64,000 bases of DNA, from NCBI GenBank assembly GCA_017979445.1, contig CM030715.1, positions 13,107,660 through 13,171,659 on the forward strand, written 5' to 3'. Origin of the DNA: Akebia trifoliata. Lineage: Eukaryota; Streptophyta; Magnoliopsida; Ranunculales; Lardizabalaceae. Numbering within the stretch: the first letter of the stretch is position 1; each line of letters opens with the position of its first letter. Position numbers and translations under genes: made by a program. Under the pieces are notes generated by a model. It searched no databases. It worked only from the letters and a program-made list of their open reading frames with translations, and was not told where the DNA came from. Positions 1 to 15,100 of this stretch are shown here, one piece after another.

Positions 1-84
1 ATGACTCATGAAAGAAACACATGATCCCAACCCTTATATATAGATATATTATCTAACAAAAATGGAATTAAAAAAATTACTCAC

Positions 85-167
85 CCTGCAACATCATTAA
101 ATCCAGTTGACCCAGACAACTTGTCACCATTCGTCTCTACAACCACAAACGAAGAGTACTTCCGGAC
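85..167 (-). CDS. HBP5: HBP5-like exon 5 (SOUL domain start)
   Basis: The exon begins after a CACAG acceptor with VRKYSSFVVVETNGDKLSG and ends in GTGAGT after GCAGG, leaving two bases of a split Gly codon. It joins in frame to exon 4 to give the canonical SOUL order (ANYE, then VRKY). Positions 1-84 are the start of intron 5; the following exon is outside the window. Confidence 0.93.
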
Positions 168-3100
168 CTGTGATTACACCTAGAGTTATAATCCATAATC
201 CAAGATAGAAATCTATTTAATTAGGCCTCAATTATGAAACAAGTTTGAGATTTTGGTTCTTGACATAGACCTTCAAATATAGGAAAAATGTTAAATGAAC
301 TAAAGAACCTTACATAGCATGCATGAGGTACTAATTTTGACCACATGGTTTGTCCCTATTCAATGAACCTTACAGAGATTGAGTTTTATGGATGGAAAGA
401 CAACCTATCTCTATGGACAACATCTTTATGTGGAACTAAAAACATGATGAGGTGTTATATTGATATAGAGCAAAACAATTTAAGAACTCTAAAATATAAA
501 TTTAAAAAAAGACAATTTTACATCGTGTGATTTAGTTTATAAATTTGGGAGTCTGGTTGGTAGTAAATTTTCAAGGCCTTTGTCTTAAAAAAAGTTTTGT
601 TTTTTGTTTAAATATAACATAGACCATAAATTCTAGAGGGTTGTATCATTTGGTCGAATATGAAAGTCCACATTGCCCAAATGAGAACTGACGTAACGGA
701 AATGTGTGAATTAATAGATTCAAAAGAAATTAAGAGATTATTTTCACTAGAACACACAAAACCAATTTAAATGAATAAATTCAAGCTTGAAAAATAAGAG
801 AAAACTGGAAAAAAATTTGAAATAAGATAAATAACTAAATTCACTATCTATTGAATGAATTATTATCTCAAAATTCATATATGAAGTTCATTACATAGAT
901 AACTTTGTCATAATAATTAGAAACCTTTTAAAATATTAAAAAGTAACTTTTTAATATATTTATAATATAATACAAACTTTCTAAACTTATTATAATTTAA
1001 TTTGGACGCTTTTAAACACTTTTAATTATAGTCTAAACAATAAAAATGAATTTAAACAAAAATAAAAACTAAATAAATTGGAAACTAACAACAAATAATA
1101 CTCTTAAAGTAACTATGAAATACAAATTTTGATAGAACTAGAAAATAGAAATAAAATCAACTAGATTTAGAAACTAATAAATACTATAACTAGAATTGTA
1201 GATGTCCTACATCTAGCCCTCATTTTTGGAAAAAAACACGCCCTGGAGTTGTTCTTGAGGATCTTTTTTTGTTATGTTTTCCATTCAACTATTGTTGTAA
1301 TTTACTTCTAGTGATATTCATTCTTTAGGCTTAATTTAGAGACTGCACCTGACAATAGCATATCATCAAGAAAATTCATCACATAAGCATTATAATTTAA
1401 CTTCTTCAAGATACGAAGGGGATCTAATTTTCTTCAACTTGGTCTTGTTGTAATTTCCAATAGGAAAAAAATCTTTACTAAAATAAACCATAACCAAGTT
1501 TTTTTTTATACCACTTGAATATTTTATACTTACTGACATAGGCTTTGTACTTGCTAGTAGAAGCTTCAAGGTTAGTTTTTACTTGTTCCTTCAATATGTC
1601 ATGCTCTTTTGAACTCATGTTATAATTGGATAGATTTGGGAGACTTGCATCGGGTAATAAATCAAGGCGGTGTTGTATATTCCTTATAGGAAGCAATGGA
1701 TCCGACATTTTCGAAGGAAGAACATAAAAATATTCCTCAAGAAAGGATTGTATTTGATGAGAAACTTGAATAAGAATGTCTCGATTGGAAAGTTGACTAT
1801 CATCGCGAACACTTGACATATTTCTTTCAAGTCCCCATTGATGTTAATATTGTAAAACCCCAAATTTTTGATTCGTATCTCGAGGAAAATAAATAATAGA
1901 ATTTTGAAAATCTTGAAAGTAAGACTTAGGGGTAAAATTTTAGGAGGTTTCTGATCATTTTTAAGAAAATTTGATCTCACCAATGGATTCAAAATGATTG
2001 AAAAACATACTTTAGCCTGTAAACACGCTCAAATACGAGTTCGAACATAAAAAGTTACAAAATCCGTGATTATCGAGTCGGACCAGGCTAAAATAGTGAC
2101 TTTTTTTCTAGAGAAAGAATTATTAAGATCCGATCATATCATTGGATTTGTAACGAAAAGTTATTGAATATGGACTATTTATTTGTCATTTTTGGAGCAT
2201 AGAAAGTTGAATTATCGCCAAAAACGAAAATGACGTCAATTTTATGGGTTACCTCAGGGGAAAAATGTAAATTTTTGTTAGAGATAAAATTTATAGAAAT
2301 TGACCATACCATTAGATCCGGAACGAAAAATTAGGCAAAATAGAGTATCTATTTATCAGTTTTGATGTCCGGACGGTCAAGTTATTGTTGATTGAAACAA
2401 TAGGCAAAATACCGATTTTGTCCCAAGATATGTATAAATAAGATTTTTTAATTTTTTCACTATTCACTTTCGTTTTAAACGACCCAAAATCAGCCAACCC
2501 ATTTTGTTTTTTTTTTTTAAATCATTTTTTCTTTGATCTTCCACCTCAGATCCCTTGCAAACGGCTCGTCGTCGACGACCGACGCAGAAGGAAGAAACGT
2601 CCGCAATTGCGTTTTCTACAAAACCCACCCAACCTCTTTCATTTCACTTTCTCTTTCATCCCGTATCGTCAAAAATCAGCCGTATATATATACAGGAGTT
2701 TCGAAACTTCGACTTCGAATTGCCTGTTTCGGAGTCAAACTTCCGTCGCAAAAGGGAGAAAAGATGACGGCGTCGAGATCTTCAAAACCACCAGGTTAGA
2801 TTCAAAAATCAATTGTCTCGAACTTTGAGCCATCTCGATTTTCTCACCATTCATCTCAATTTTTGCGCACGTTCTTCTATCCTTTCGCACAGAGATTCTA
2901 AGGAACTCTCAATTTCTATTAGTAATCGTAGATTGTGAAAATTGCATTTAGGATTTTATTAAAAATTGGTGGTGAATTTTCAAAAATATAAAATCTTTTT
3001 GTTAATTTAAATTCACTCAAGAACTTGCATGTTTGATATGTTTAACTGTATTTTATAATAAAAATATACGTGGGTAGGATATCTCACTAGGTTATTTTTG

Positions 3101-6100
3101 TCAATTGGGTCATGTGCACCACTTGGACCTCGTTTTGATCTAAGTTTTGATATTTTTTTCAATATTATTGATAAAAATGAATTTCATAGTTGAAAACATG
3201 ATTTTAATATTCAATGAACACAAATTGAGTTGATGAATATCAAAAAGTGGATATTTTGTTTGAAAAATTGAAAATTATAAGAATCGAAAAAAGGGAAAAA
3301 GGGTATGAAATGGTAAAATTTCAGAGTCACACCCGAGGAGTGAAGTCTGCATTTTACATTGTTGTGTTGTATGTAGGTTGGTGAACGAATATCTAAGGAT
3401 AATATTACTGGTTGCATATTTATTTACTTTTTATTAGCGCGAGGCGCTGTTTACTTTTCCGTTCTGTTATTTTTTTAGGCCGATTGGACCACACTTACAT
3501 GGTAGGAAACTGGATATCCATTCTCAACCTTGTATTGTTAATTTCTCTTTTGTTTTCAAATAAAAATAATATATATATGTAGCTATTTTGTGAGTTGTTA
3601 AAGAGTCTGTAAATGCCTGAAGGGATATTGCGTCATATCATCCGGAGTGATGTACTATCCTGAGATGTACGGTAAGGACCACCAAGCTCATACGTGGTAT
3701 GATATGCGTATGAGAGTGGAGTCATAACTGGAATCTAAGTTTATTCCTCTTTATCTTTACCAGTGAACTTGTACTGTAAAGGTGGTCGTATACGAATGGT
3801 TTGTATATTTGAGAATCACATGTACGCCTGATAGGCATAGATGAAGATGATCAGTCAGTGATCACTAACAATCTATAGTAGTCGAACGTTCTGACACATC
3901 GAAAAGAGACCCATTACTTACGATCACGTCAAACGGCCAGCCTGAGCATGATAAATGGTCAACCAAACGTGATAAATGCAGCGACCAGCCACAAAATCAA
4001 GAACTAAAAGTCAGTAAATAATTGTAACATCATGTCCTGACTGGGAGCGATCCAGTCGTGAATCCCAACTCTTTAATTTCATTACTCCACCATGTGTATT
4101 ATGTACATGTTGCCTTATTTTAATATATAAAATGAAATGCAAGTTTAATGTTTCCATTTGATCAATTCGATTTGTATAAAAGAAAATGCTATAGTGAGCA
4201 CTGTTGGTTGATGTAATATCAGTTTTAAAATGTTTAGTTGCTTATCCCTGACTATATGTATCGTAATTTTTTTTATAAAAAAAAATTGCATATGTTAAAA
4301 TGATTTAGTATATTTATTCGTTCATGTTAGGAGAGGTTATTGGCAGAAATTGCTTGCTTCCTTACTCGGTAACCATTGTTACTCACCCTTTCCTTATCCA
4401 TTTTTTTAGTTTCAGATCCGAAGCTTGACGAGGCAGGTATAAAGCACAAGTGAGAATCATCTGGTGGGTCAGATGGATAGTCAGAGTTCGTCACTTGGTG
4501 AGTATTGGGGTTATAGCCCCTAGTGGTGTCGATTGTCCAAAAGTAATAAATTTTTTCTGAGCGTTATGACTTTTGTTAGAGTAAGAAATATTTGTATAAT
4601 CCTGTATTCTGGTTATTCTTCCGTACTCTGATCTTTCGTACGTTATTAGATGTATATAGGCTTCCGTTAGTATTATATTTTGTATGGATATATGTAGGAT
4701 TGTATATTGTTTATTAGGTGCAGGTTGAATCGCCTTGGAATGCTAACATAAACAGAGGAGACCATGCCGAAATTTTGAGGTGCCACCTAATACCTTGAGA
4801 TCTGACATGGGGATTTATGTTAGTGTTTGGCGGGACGCCACAGATATAGCATGTTCCCTTATCTTTGGTTGGTTGGGAAGCCTTGGATTTGGCATAGGAA
4901 AGGTGTAGGATCACTTTGACACTACTATGTATGAATGAATAGGTATTGACTTTTTCTCAATAAGTAACATCATTATCTTGAAGTAAAGACCTTCCCAAGA
5001 GGATGTGGCTTAGTTTCATTGGAACGATGTCACAAATAACTACATCCTTATATTTCCTAATATAAAAAAAAAAAAGGAAACGTTTACCTGTCACATTCTT
5101 CTTGCACTCATCGTCCATCCAACTTATAGAATAAGGTTTAGGGTGATGTGTAGTAGGTAGTTTGAGTGTATCAACCATTGAAATTATATTAACTGAACTT
5201 CTACTATATATAATCAATTGATACAACTTGTTTTGCACCTTACATGTAGTTCAGAAAAGACTATGTCAAGTTGAATGATCAACATGTTATTCAGATAATA
5301 AGTTGCGAATAACATAGTTGAGATGTTCACATTTTTCTTTTTCATAAGCCTCAAAAATGTCGGCCTTAGCCTTATCATCTTTGAATTCCTTGAACCTCTA
5401 GTCTAATTGATCATTTGTTACACAGGATTGGTGTTCTTCAACCATGTTGAAAGTAGTAGGCTCTTATACGTGGCTCTAATATCACTTGACACACCAGAAG
5501 TGTGTGAATCAATAGATTGAAAAAAAATTAAGAGATTGTGTTCAATGGAATACACAAAACTAGTTTGAATAAATAGATTCAAGTTTGGAAAAAAAGAAAA
5601 ACTAGAAAAATAAATTGAAACAAGAGAAATAGATAAATTCAAAATTTATTGAATGAGTTGTTATCTCAAAATCTGAATGTGAAGCTCCTTATACAGGTAA
5701 CTTCATCATAGCAACTTATAAATCTTCTAAAATACTAAAATGTAACTTTTTAATCTATATCTAATATAATATAAACTTTCTAAACCTATTATAACTCAAT
5801 TAGGACACTTCTAATTATAGCCTAAAGAATAATAACGAATTTAAACTAAAATAAAAACTAAACAAATTAGAAACTAACATGGAAAATGCTCTTAAAGTAA
5901 ATATGAAAGAGAAGAATCTTTCTAGAACTATAAACTTGTAATAAAACCTACTAGAATTAAAAACTACTAAAGACTCTAACTAGAATTGTAGATGTCTTAC
6001 ATCAAGAACCTTATTCCATGTAAATTTTTTCATATATATATAAGACTCAGGATCAAATATGGTGTCCCATTCCTATAAAATAGGAATGGTGTTTATGTGG

Positions 6101-9100
6101 CACATTTTAGTTGGGGTTTGAAACACCTTAGACTCCTAGCCAAGCCGTGCATGAAGCCCAATTTATTTATTTTGCAATAAAAAATTGCCACATGGACATC
6201 GTTTTTATCTATAGGAATGGGACACTGTACTGGATCCCAACTCTATATATAAATGCTAATTTCCCTAGCTTCATGGTGAGTTAGCAAATCTGATAACCTA
6301 GGATTTTATAAAATTATTCTTGAAAAGCATTTACTATTTTTCTTTCCCTATAAAAAAAAAGTAAGGATGTCTTGATTATTATGCAATGTCAATTTTTGTA
6401 AATAACTTTTTTTTGTGATTTTTAAGTTTTTTCAAAATTGTCATAGTAGAATAACATTTACATTTTATTTCACTAAAGAAAAGAATATATAATAAATACT
6501 TTTAAAGAGCACTTTTTGAATATTTAAGATTGATGAGGTTATAACTCGCTTTGAAACCTCCATATATATGGTGTGGATGTGCCTCATTCTTTGGAATGAC
6601 CATAAAGACCATGGGCCCAAGCCACACCACAAGCTTGCAATGATGGAATGGTTGTAAGGCTTCACATGTATCTTCATTGTAAATAATTAATGGGAACAAC
6701 TATGAACAATGCTGCGACACAAAAAGATGACAATGGATCACGTGAACGAGCAACTTGTCTTTTGCTACCTTCATCGACTAAGGCAACATGCCACTCCTAG
6801 TTGTGGACAGCCAATTGAAAAGGGCATTTGGCAGTAATGAGTATGAAAAAGATAAATTTTGGTAAGGAGTGTCAGAGAGCTTGGACAAGGCCACCATTAC
6901 TAGGTGGCTGCATCCCATTCATCTTTTCTTCAGGAGAAAGAGGTATAAATAGTGCAAGAAAAGAAAATAAAGCTCTTATTCCAAAAATTTAGTTGGAACT
7001 TGGAAAAAAAAACAATCATTGAATGGCCATATTCATGGTCTAGACATTGATTGGAACTTTATAATTAAAAACAATTTGGCACACAACATGCCATTAAGTC
7101 CTTATCCATGCAAATCACTTGAATTTTCATTTTGGTGTTTTACATTTGACTACTATGTAGGGAGGTAATTGTTAAGAAAATAAGTGCAATCGAACCAAGA
7201 GGACCAATCGAAATAAATACAAAACAAGATACAATCACACAAACAAACACAAAGATTTTATGTGGCTCCCTCAAGATTGAGGTACATCCACAGATCACAC
7301 CAATTACACTATGAAGAGAAAATTCACAGTTACAGATTACACCTTTTCACCAAAAATGAGAAATATAAATACCCCAGGAAACCTAAATATGAATGCCTGG
7401 CTTGATTATAGTACCTCTTTGTTGACCAATACTAGCTGGCTTCACAAACCACAACAATCTTCCACTTGGAGATTGATCAAGAGTATCTCCCCAAGAGTAA
7501 CTTATGATTTCCTATGAAAGACTTTAAAGAAGCTGAGTTTTATTCTCGCGGCACCACCGACAGTGAACATTCAATATTACACTCACGATAGCGCTGGTAA
7601 AATAAATTATTTGGTCTTCAATTTGAAAATATGACCGTTGGACCTTAACAGTGCCATCGAGAATTGTCCTGGCATCACCAATAGGTGACCGTTAGCCTAC
7701 AGATCCCTTCATATTTGAACCCCTTGGTTCATTTATGAGTTGGTCAAAATTGAAAGTACCTTTTCTCTCTCCTCATCTAAGTTTGAGAGCATTTTTTTAC
7801 CATACCTTGCCATAGTTGAACCCACTTTCAACCCTAACAACCTCGTTGTTTGATTCCCCTTCATCCATCCATCCTTCCTTGTTGACATATTGGAGCATAC
7901 TCTTGGAGTAAGGAGCACAAGGTTATGGAAGAAGTGGAGCTCAAGGACATGAAGAACTTAAGTACCGGATTGAAATATCTATCGAGTTGAGTCGAGTCCT
8001 TGTGAGTGGTTTTTGTTTTTATTTTTATTCAAAAAGATACTTGATTCCTAGTCAAAACCAAGCTGTTGTTAGAATTGAGGACTCTAATCAAGAGACATAG
8101 GTTGTGGATTTCCTAAAAACAAAATCCATAAGTTTAAGAGAGAAGATATCGTTATAAAATCATAGATTTAGATTTAGTTTAAGGAAAAAAATCTAATTGG
8201 AAGGCCTTTAGGTGAACCATAAAGAAATGTACTTTGTAGTGGATGTAGACAAGTTTCCAAACTACTATAAATCTAATGTCTCTATTTCATATTTATGCTT
8301 ATGCTTTAATTTTCACATGAATGTACTTGAAGGCTTTGCCATGAATGACATGCTTTAAATTTATGAATTTTTAAGTATTTTACTTTATTTAGCATAGCCT
8401 TGAGACCTTGATTTGCTGAGCTTGTTGGTGAATAGATCTAGGTGACTTGAACTTGTCATTTGACTTATCTAGAGAACCTAGGAGATTTATAAGGAAATTT
8501 TAATTATCCTATTCACTCCCCTCTAGGACATGATACAAATCTTGTAATTTCAGTAACTCCTCTATAACAAACTCTGTGTAGATCATCCTTGTCTTTTAAG
8601 CTTGGCGACTAATAGAAGCTGAAGAAGTCTTTAGCATTTCAATAATAACCAACTTCGTTAACATATTTGCAAGATTCATACTTGTGCGAATCTTCTCCAA
8701 ATTAATTATCCTCTCCTCCAAAGCTGCACGTATAAAGTAATACCTGATGTCAATATGCTTAATCCTCAAATGAAATACTGAGTTCTTCGCTAGGTGAGTT
8801 GCACTCTGATTATCACTTTGTAACTTGCAATAATTTGACACCTTAACCAATTCTTTCAAAAGAGATTGAAGTCATATAATTTTCTTGCACGCTTTTGTAG
8901 CTATAACATTTTTGCTTCTGTAGTCAAGTGACTAACTAGCATTTATAATCTTGAAAGCTAACTCATTGTTGCACAACGCAATGTAAAGACATAATCTGTT
9001 GTGTTATTTCTTTCATCTAGATGTTCCCGTTTTGTTACAATCAAGATACCCCTATAGATTGATTTTTGCTACACCTTAACATAAAGATAAATTTGGCGTA

Positions 9101-12100
9101 CCTCTCAAATACCTCATAATCCATTGCACAACTTTCCAATTCTCTTTACCTAGATTATTTATGAATTTGCTTACAATTCCTACTTCTTATGTTATGTCTG
9201 GTCTGATACAGACTATGGTATACACAATACTACCAATTGCTAAAGCATATGGTACCTTTGACATGTATTCCTGCTCTTTATTTGTAGTTGTTTCTTTTTT
9301 TTTTTTGAAAACACAAAATGACTTGCTAGAGGAGTAGTCACTAGTTTAACATGAGCCATGTTGAACATTTTCAATACTTTTTCAATGTATTGTACTTGAG
9401 ATGACCACAATTTTCTATTTTTCTTATCTCTGTTGATCTATGTACAAGAGGTTTTTTTTTGTTGCACCCAAATCCTTAATAGAAAACTCTTAAAAGTTAT
9501 TTCTTTAGCATTGTTATTATAGCTATATTTGATCATGCAACAAGCATATCATCTACATACAAGAGAATAATGATATATGAGTTATCAAATTCTTGAAATA
9601 ACAATAATGATCAGTATTACACCTTGTATACCCACTACTAGACATAAAATTATCGAACCTGATATACCATTGTCTAAGTGCCTGTTTCAACCATACGAAT
9701 TCTTATTAAGATTACATACTAACTATTCCTTCCGTGGTACCTCAAATCCGTATGGTTGTATCATGTAAATATTTTCATTTAAATCATTATACAAAGATTA
9801 GTTGTAATGGTACACAACTTTACAACAGGAGAAAAAATCTTTGTATAATTGATACCTATCTTTTGTTGAAATCCTTTTATAACTAATCTGGCCTTGTATC
9901 TTTTGGTCCCATCATGCTCTTCTTTTAACTTGTAAGCCCACTTGTTATGCAAAGCCTTTTTGTCATCGGTTGGCTCAAAATAATTCCAAGTTTGGTTTGT
10001 GGACAATGAATCCATCTCATCATCCATTTCCTATTCCCACATAACCTTGGTCTCAGCCTGCATAGTTTCATCGTAATACTCTAGTTCACCATTGTCTGTC
10101 AGTTGTATAATGTATAGAAGAAATATACCAAGCTGAAATCTTTCCTTGTGTAGCTCTAGTAGATCTTTTAAGTTTACATGGAGAAACATGAGTACGAGGA
10201 TCTTGAATTTCATCCTATCTATTTTCATCTACCAGTCTAAACACATCCCTAGATTACCATCAAACTCAACATACCCATCATCCCTAAATTTGTAAAAGCT
10301 TCTCTTCATTCCACCTTTCCATATACATTACATTTTCATTAAAGATGACAACCTTACTCCTAGGGCTTAAAATAGGTCAATTCGGGCCAAATATGTGCCT
10401 ACCTATATGCATATTTGGATTTTTAATTCGGATCTAAATCCAGATCCGACTTGGATCCTATTAGCTCAAATCATATCCGATGTTTTTTTTTTTTTTTTTA
10501 CTTTCATTAAAATCATATCTAGATCTGATCCAACTGAATTAATTGATTCGGGTCAGATAATTTCAAACCATTACAAAGTAATTTATTAAAATATGTAGCT
10601 TAAATATGATTTGAACTCAAGACCTCTTTCACATTGAAAAGAAGCTTTGACCACTACACCTAATACTTATTTGTTGATGAATGATAGAATAAAACATATA
10701 AAAATATAACATACAACATACAAAATAATATATCATTCGGAAATAGGTGGATATAGGGGTAGGTCCATATACAACTTGTATCCAACTCGGGTCAAGGTAC
10801 ATCAACCCATATCCAACCCATATTTTAATTCGGATATACTGCAAGAAACCAAATCCTTTAAAAATTGAATTCAGATACTTGGATTTTGGATAAAATCCAA
10901 CCCATTTTTAGCCCTACTTACTCCTAATGACTTTTCAATTTTTTGGATCTCAAAATCAATACGCAAATTATTAATGTTATACCCAATGAAAGTACATTTC
11001 CTAGACTTATGATCTATCTTGGTCCTTTCATTAGTGTTAATATGGACATAAGAGGTGCAATCAAACTTTTAAATGGGATAAATTTACTTATTTTCCAATC
11101 CAAGCATCTTCGGGTAGACCGAAGTCCAAGTGAGTAAAAGGTCTTGTGTTGATTAGATATGCAACATAGTTCACAACATCTGGCCAAAATGACTTAGGCA
11201 ACCTAGCATGTAATTCTCATACTCTTGGAGTACTCTACAATGGTTTGGTTCATACAATGATTTGATTTCTAATCCCAATATATGCGCATTAGTCTTCTAA
11301 CTCATCACTACAATACTTTACACCATTGTCTAACCTCATATGCTTCCATTTTAACCAAGTTTCATTCTCAAACATGGCTTTCCACTTCTTGAATACACCA
11401 AATACATCAGACTTCTACTTCATAAAAATAAAAAATAAAAAATCCAAAGCATCTTTGTGTTGTTATCAATGAAGGTGACAAAGTAGCGAGAACAACTAGA
11501 AAATAAACTTTGGCCGGCCCTCATCCATTAGTGTGAACTAACTCTAATTTCTTAGATTTTGGAGTTCTTCCAATTTTTGAGAAACTTAAAAGTTTTTTTG
11601 ATTTCCAAAGATGCAGTCTTCACAAAAGTCAAAATTCTTCTCTTTTAGACCAGATAATTTACCCTTGGAGTACATTACCTTCATCCATTTCTCACCCATG
11701 TGTCCAAGCCTACAATTACAATTATTGACATATACACTTGTAGAAGCCATTGTTAGAGAGCTATAGACCCCAGATGTAATATAAAAAGTCCTTTTTTCTT
11801 GCCACGGACCACCACCATAAACCTTTTGTTCATCTTCTAGGATTCATTTAAAAGGGTGGTGAGTATCTCCAACTCTACAAACTGTTCTAGTGAAATCAGA
11901 TTCCTCTTTAGCTGTGGAACATGTCTCATATTTTTTAACTATGAAGACATCCCGTTCGACATATTTATCTATACATCACCCATATCAACAATGCTGCAAG
12001 GTTTATTGTCCTCAATATATACTCTACCAAAATCACTTTGGATATAGTTCTTTAGCATGTCTCTATAGAAAGTAGCATGGAATGATGCTTCAAAATCTAC

Positions 12101-15100
12101 TACCCATGTGTCATCGTGTGTGGCAACAAATAAAATCAAAGTATCAAAATCACTATCATCAGGAAGGTTAACAAATTCTTTACCTCCTTAATTTTTTATC
12201 TCTACAAGTTTCTTTAGAGCTTTGTAGTCCTTTTTGAAGTGATCATACTTTTCAAAATTTCGAAAATTATCACCTTTTTTTATGTAGGACGTCTATAACT
12301 CTAAGTAATTTTATAATTATATTAGGTTTTATTTCTATTTCTACTTCTAGTAGGATTTCTATTTCATAGTTAAGTTAGGTGTTTAATTCCTTGTTAGTTT
12401 ATAATTTTGTTTTAAATTTATTTTTATTTCTTAGACCGTAATTAGAAGTACTTAGAAGTCTCCACTTTGAGTTTTAATAGGATTAAAAAGTTAGTATTAT
12501 GTTATAGTTAGGTTAGTAATGTTAATTTTTGATATTTTAGTAGGAATATAAGTTGTTATGATGGAGTTATCTATATAAGGAGTTCAAAATCCGAAAACCA
12601 AGAAATAAATCAATAATCAATTCAATTATCTTTTCTCTTCTAATTACCTTTTAGCTTTATACTATATTTTGTTTCAAGTTATTGCTTGTTTATTAATTGA
12701 ATCTATTGATTCAAATTGATTTAAAGTGTTCCATTGAATACAACCTATAGAATTTATTGATTCACATAACTCCGCTACGTAAAGTGGTATCAGAGCCCTT
12801 GCTACGATCTACAAAACATGGATGGTGAAAGTGATTTTATCACATAATCTTATTTAGAAGCTCAATTGGAAGTCAAATCAGAGAAGTTTGAAGAAAGAAT
12901 CACCAACAAAATTATGATTATTTTGGAGTCTCTTATTCAAGGCATGGTTCTCAACACCATTGAAAAAGAGAAAGGTAATAAACCTTTTAGAGATGAAGAC
13001 TTAAAGGATTCCCATCATCCCTCGTACAATTCCCCTCATAATTCAGACTGTAGAAACTCTTCTAGAGAAGTAGAATTCTCTCAAAACTAGAACCTTAATC
13101 ATAATTTTATTTTTGCCCAAACTGTACCACTTGCCATACCTCATACCACCCTCCCTCAACCTTCTAACCATATCGCATCACTCCTATAACCTCAAAATAA
13201 AATCCCTCACCCTCCAATAGCCATACGTCCACTCCCACAAAATGTTTCTCCTAACCATCAAAACCCATCAAATAACTTCAATGACCCTTCAACATTTATA
13301 ATAGCCCTATATATGGATTACATAGATAAATTGGATCCTTATATTACCCCTCCCCAACTAAACATCCCTCTTTTGATCATGATAGACTTCTCCCTAACGT
13401 TGCCCAAACTCACCCACCTCCATATTGTAAAGCCAATGCAAGACAGGGTCATTATCACCCACCCACAAATCAACCTTTCCATGATTTTGAAGAGGTTGAA
13501 CGTGTGGTCATGCATAACACACCCCCATATCCTCGCAACAATGGGCAATAAGAGCGATCTTTTGACTATAGGCTTAAGGTAGATATTCCTAGTTTCAATC
13601 TGCTATTGCACATTGAGGATTTTCTTGATTAGATCTCCAATATTTAATGATTCTTCAAGTATATGAAAATTTTAGAGGATAGAAAGGCAAACTTGTGGCT
13701 TTTAAGCTAACCAGGACAACCTCCTCTTGGTGGGATCATCTCCAATGAGATTGACCACGTCAAAATTTTTGGCAAGTTCAATCATGGCCAGCTATAAAGC
13801 AATTGCTTAAGCAATGATACTTACCACCAGATTACATCCAAACCTTGTTTATCAACATAAAAAATTGTAGGCAAGGGTCTCAAAGTGTATAAGAATATGT
13901 TGATGACTTCTCTCGTCTTCTCTGAAGGAATGAACTTCAAGAGAATGAAGACGAAAGTATTAGGCATTTCATCAATGAGTTGAATAGAAGAATTCAAGAG
14001 AAATTGGCCACACATCAATACACAAGCTTGCACGCAACCATAAAAAATTCCCGTAAAGGTGAAATCCTTTATGTTTGATTCTTGTCCTTCTTATACCAAC
14101 ATTCAGAGGTCTAACTATCCACAATCTGCCCCCCCCCCATCTCATCAACCTTATCTATCCCATATTTAGTCCTCTTATGACAACAACAACCATGCTTCCA
14201 ACTCTCAAGCTCCACCTTCACATCCTAAACCTCACCAACCTAATCCCTATGCACAACCTAAGTAAAATAAGTGTTTTAAGTATGGCAAAGTTGGTCATAC
14301 CTTCGAAGTGTGTCGGAGGACTCACACATTAGTAGTTGAGATTGATTCTTACAATGATGAAGATGATCTTTATATTGATAATGATGCAGTTGTCATATTT
14401 GAGGCTTATAAGGAAGACGAAGGTTAACATCTCAATCGTATTATTCACACCTTAATGCCAATACAAAATGTTGATCCTTCAACTTGATATAGTCTTTTCT
14501 GAACTACATGCAGTTGTAATCTTTGAGGCTTATAAGGAGGACGAAGGTGAACATCTCAACAGTATTATTCGCACCTTAATGCCAATACAACATGTTGATC
14601 ATTCAACTCGACATAGTCTTTTTGAACTACATGCAAGGTGCAAGGCAAGTTATATATAATTTCAAGCTACATGGTTGATACACTCAATCTATATACTACG
14701 CAATACCCTACACCTTATTCTATAGGTTCGGTAAATGATGAATGTGACAAGCCAATGCTCTATTTCTTTTTGCATTGGACACTATAAAGATGATGTTATT
14801 TATGACATCATCCCGATGAGAACATGCCACATCCTCTTGGGAAGGCCTTGTCTTCATGATAATAAAGTTACTTACTAAGGCAAAGTCAACACCTACTATT
14901 TCATGCATAATGGTATCAAATTGATCTCACACCCTTCCCATTCAAATCTAAGGCTACCCAACCAACCAAGGAGAATGAAACATGCTTTGTTTCTACCAAC
15001 ATCAATGAGGACTTAAAGGAAACAAGTCAAGTGCTCTCGATGGTAATGCAACCTTCCAACTGATACCTTCCTACTCAAGTTTTTCTTCAAGTACAACTTC

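Larger units (their letters stand above)
689..6004 (-). mobile_element. Ty3/gypsy family A, element A1 (non-autonomous)
   Basis: Two LTRs of ~520 bp (689-1214 and 5487-6004) in minus orientation enclose a degenerate internal region. A perfect 5-bp target duplication AGAAC lies at 684-688 and 6005-6009. Next to the 5' LTR, the sequence at 5473-5484 (minus strand) is a two-mismatch version of the tRNA-iMet primer site TGGTATCAGAGC. The internal region holds a gag tail, an aspartic protease remnant, an RT N-terminus and an integrase C-terminal tail. The RT core, RNase H and integrase core are absent. It is interrupted by solo LTR C1. It sits in intron 4 of the HBP5-like gene, in the same strand as the gene. 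Confidence 0.9.

Noticed and set aside
2533..2828. Overlapping plus ORFs near a TATA-like site
   Set aside because: They lie within solo LTR C1 and are not conserved in the C2 copy, so they are taken as LTR non-coding sequence.
6465..6699. Minus ORFs of 65-70 codons as a possible extra HBP5 exon
   Set aside because: Exon 4 joins exon 5 directly in frame and matches the family, leaving no room for an extra exon; the text resembles no known domain.
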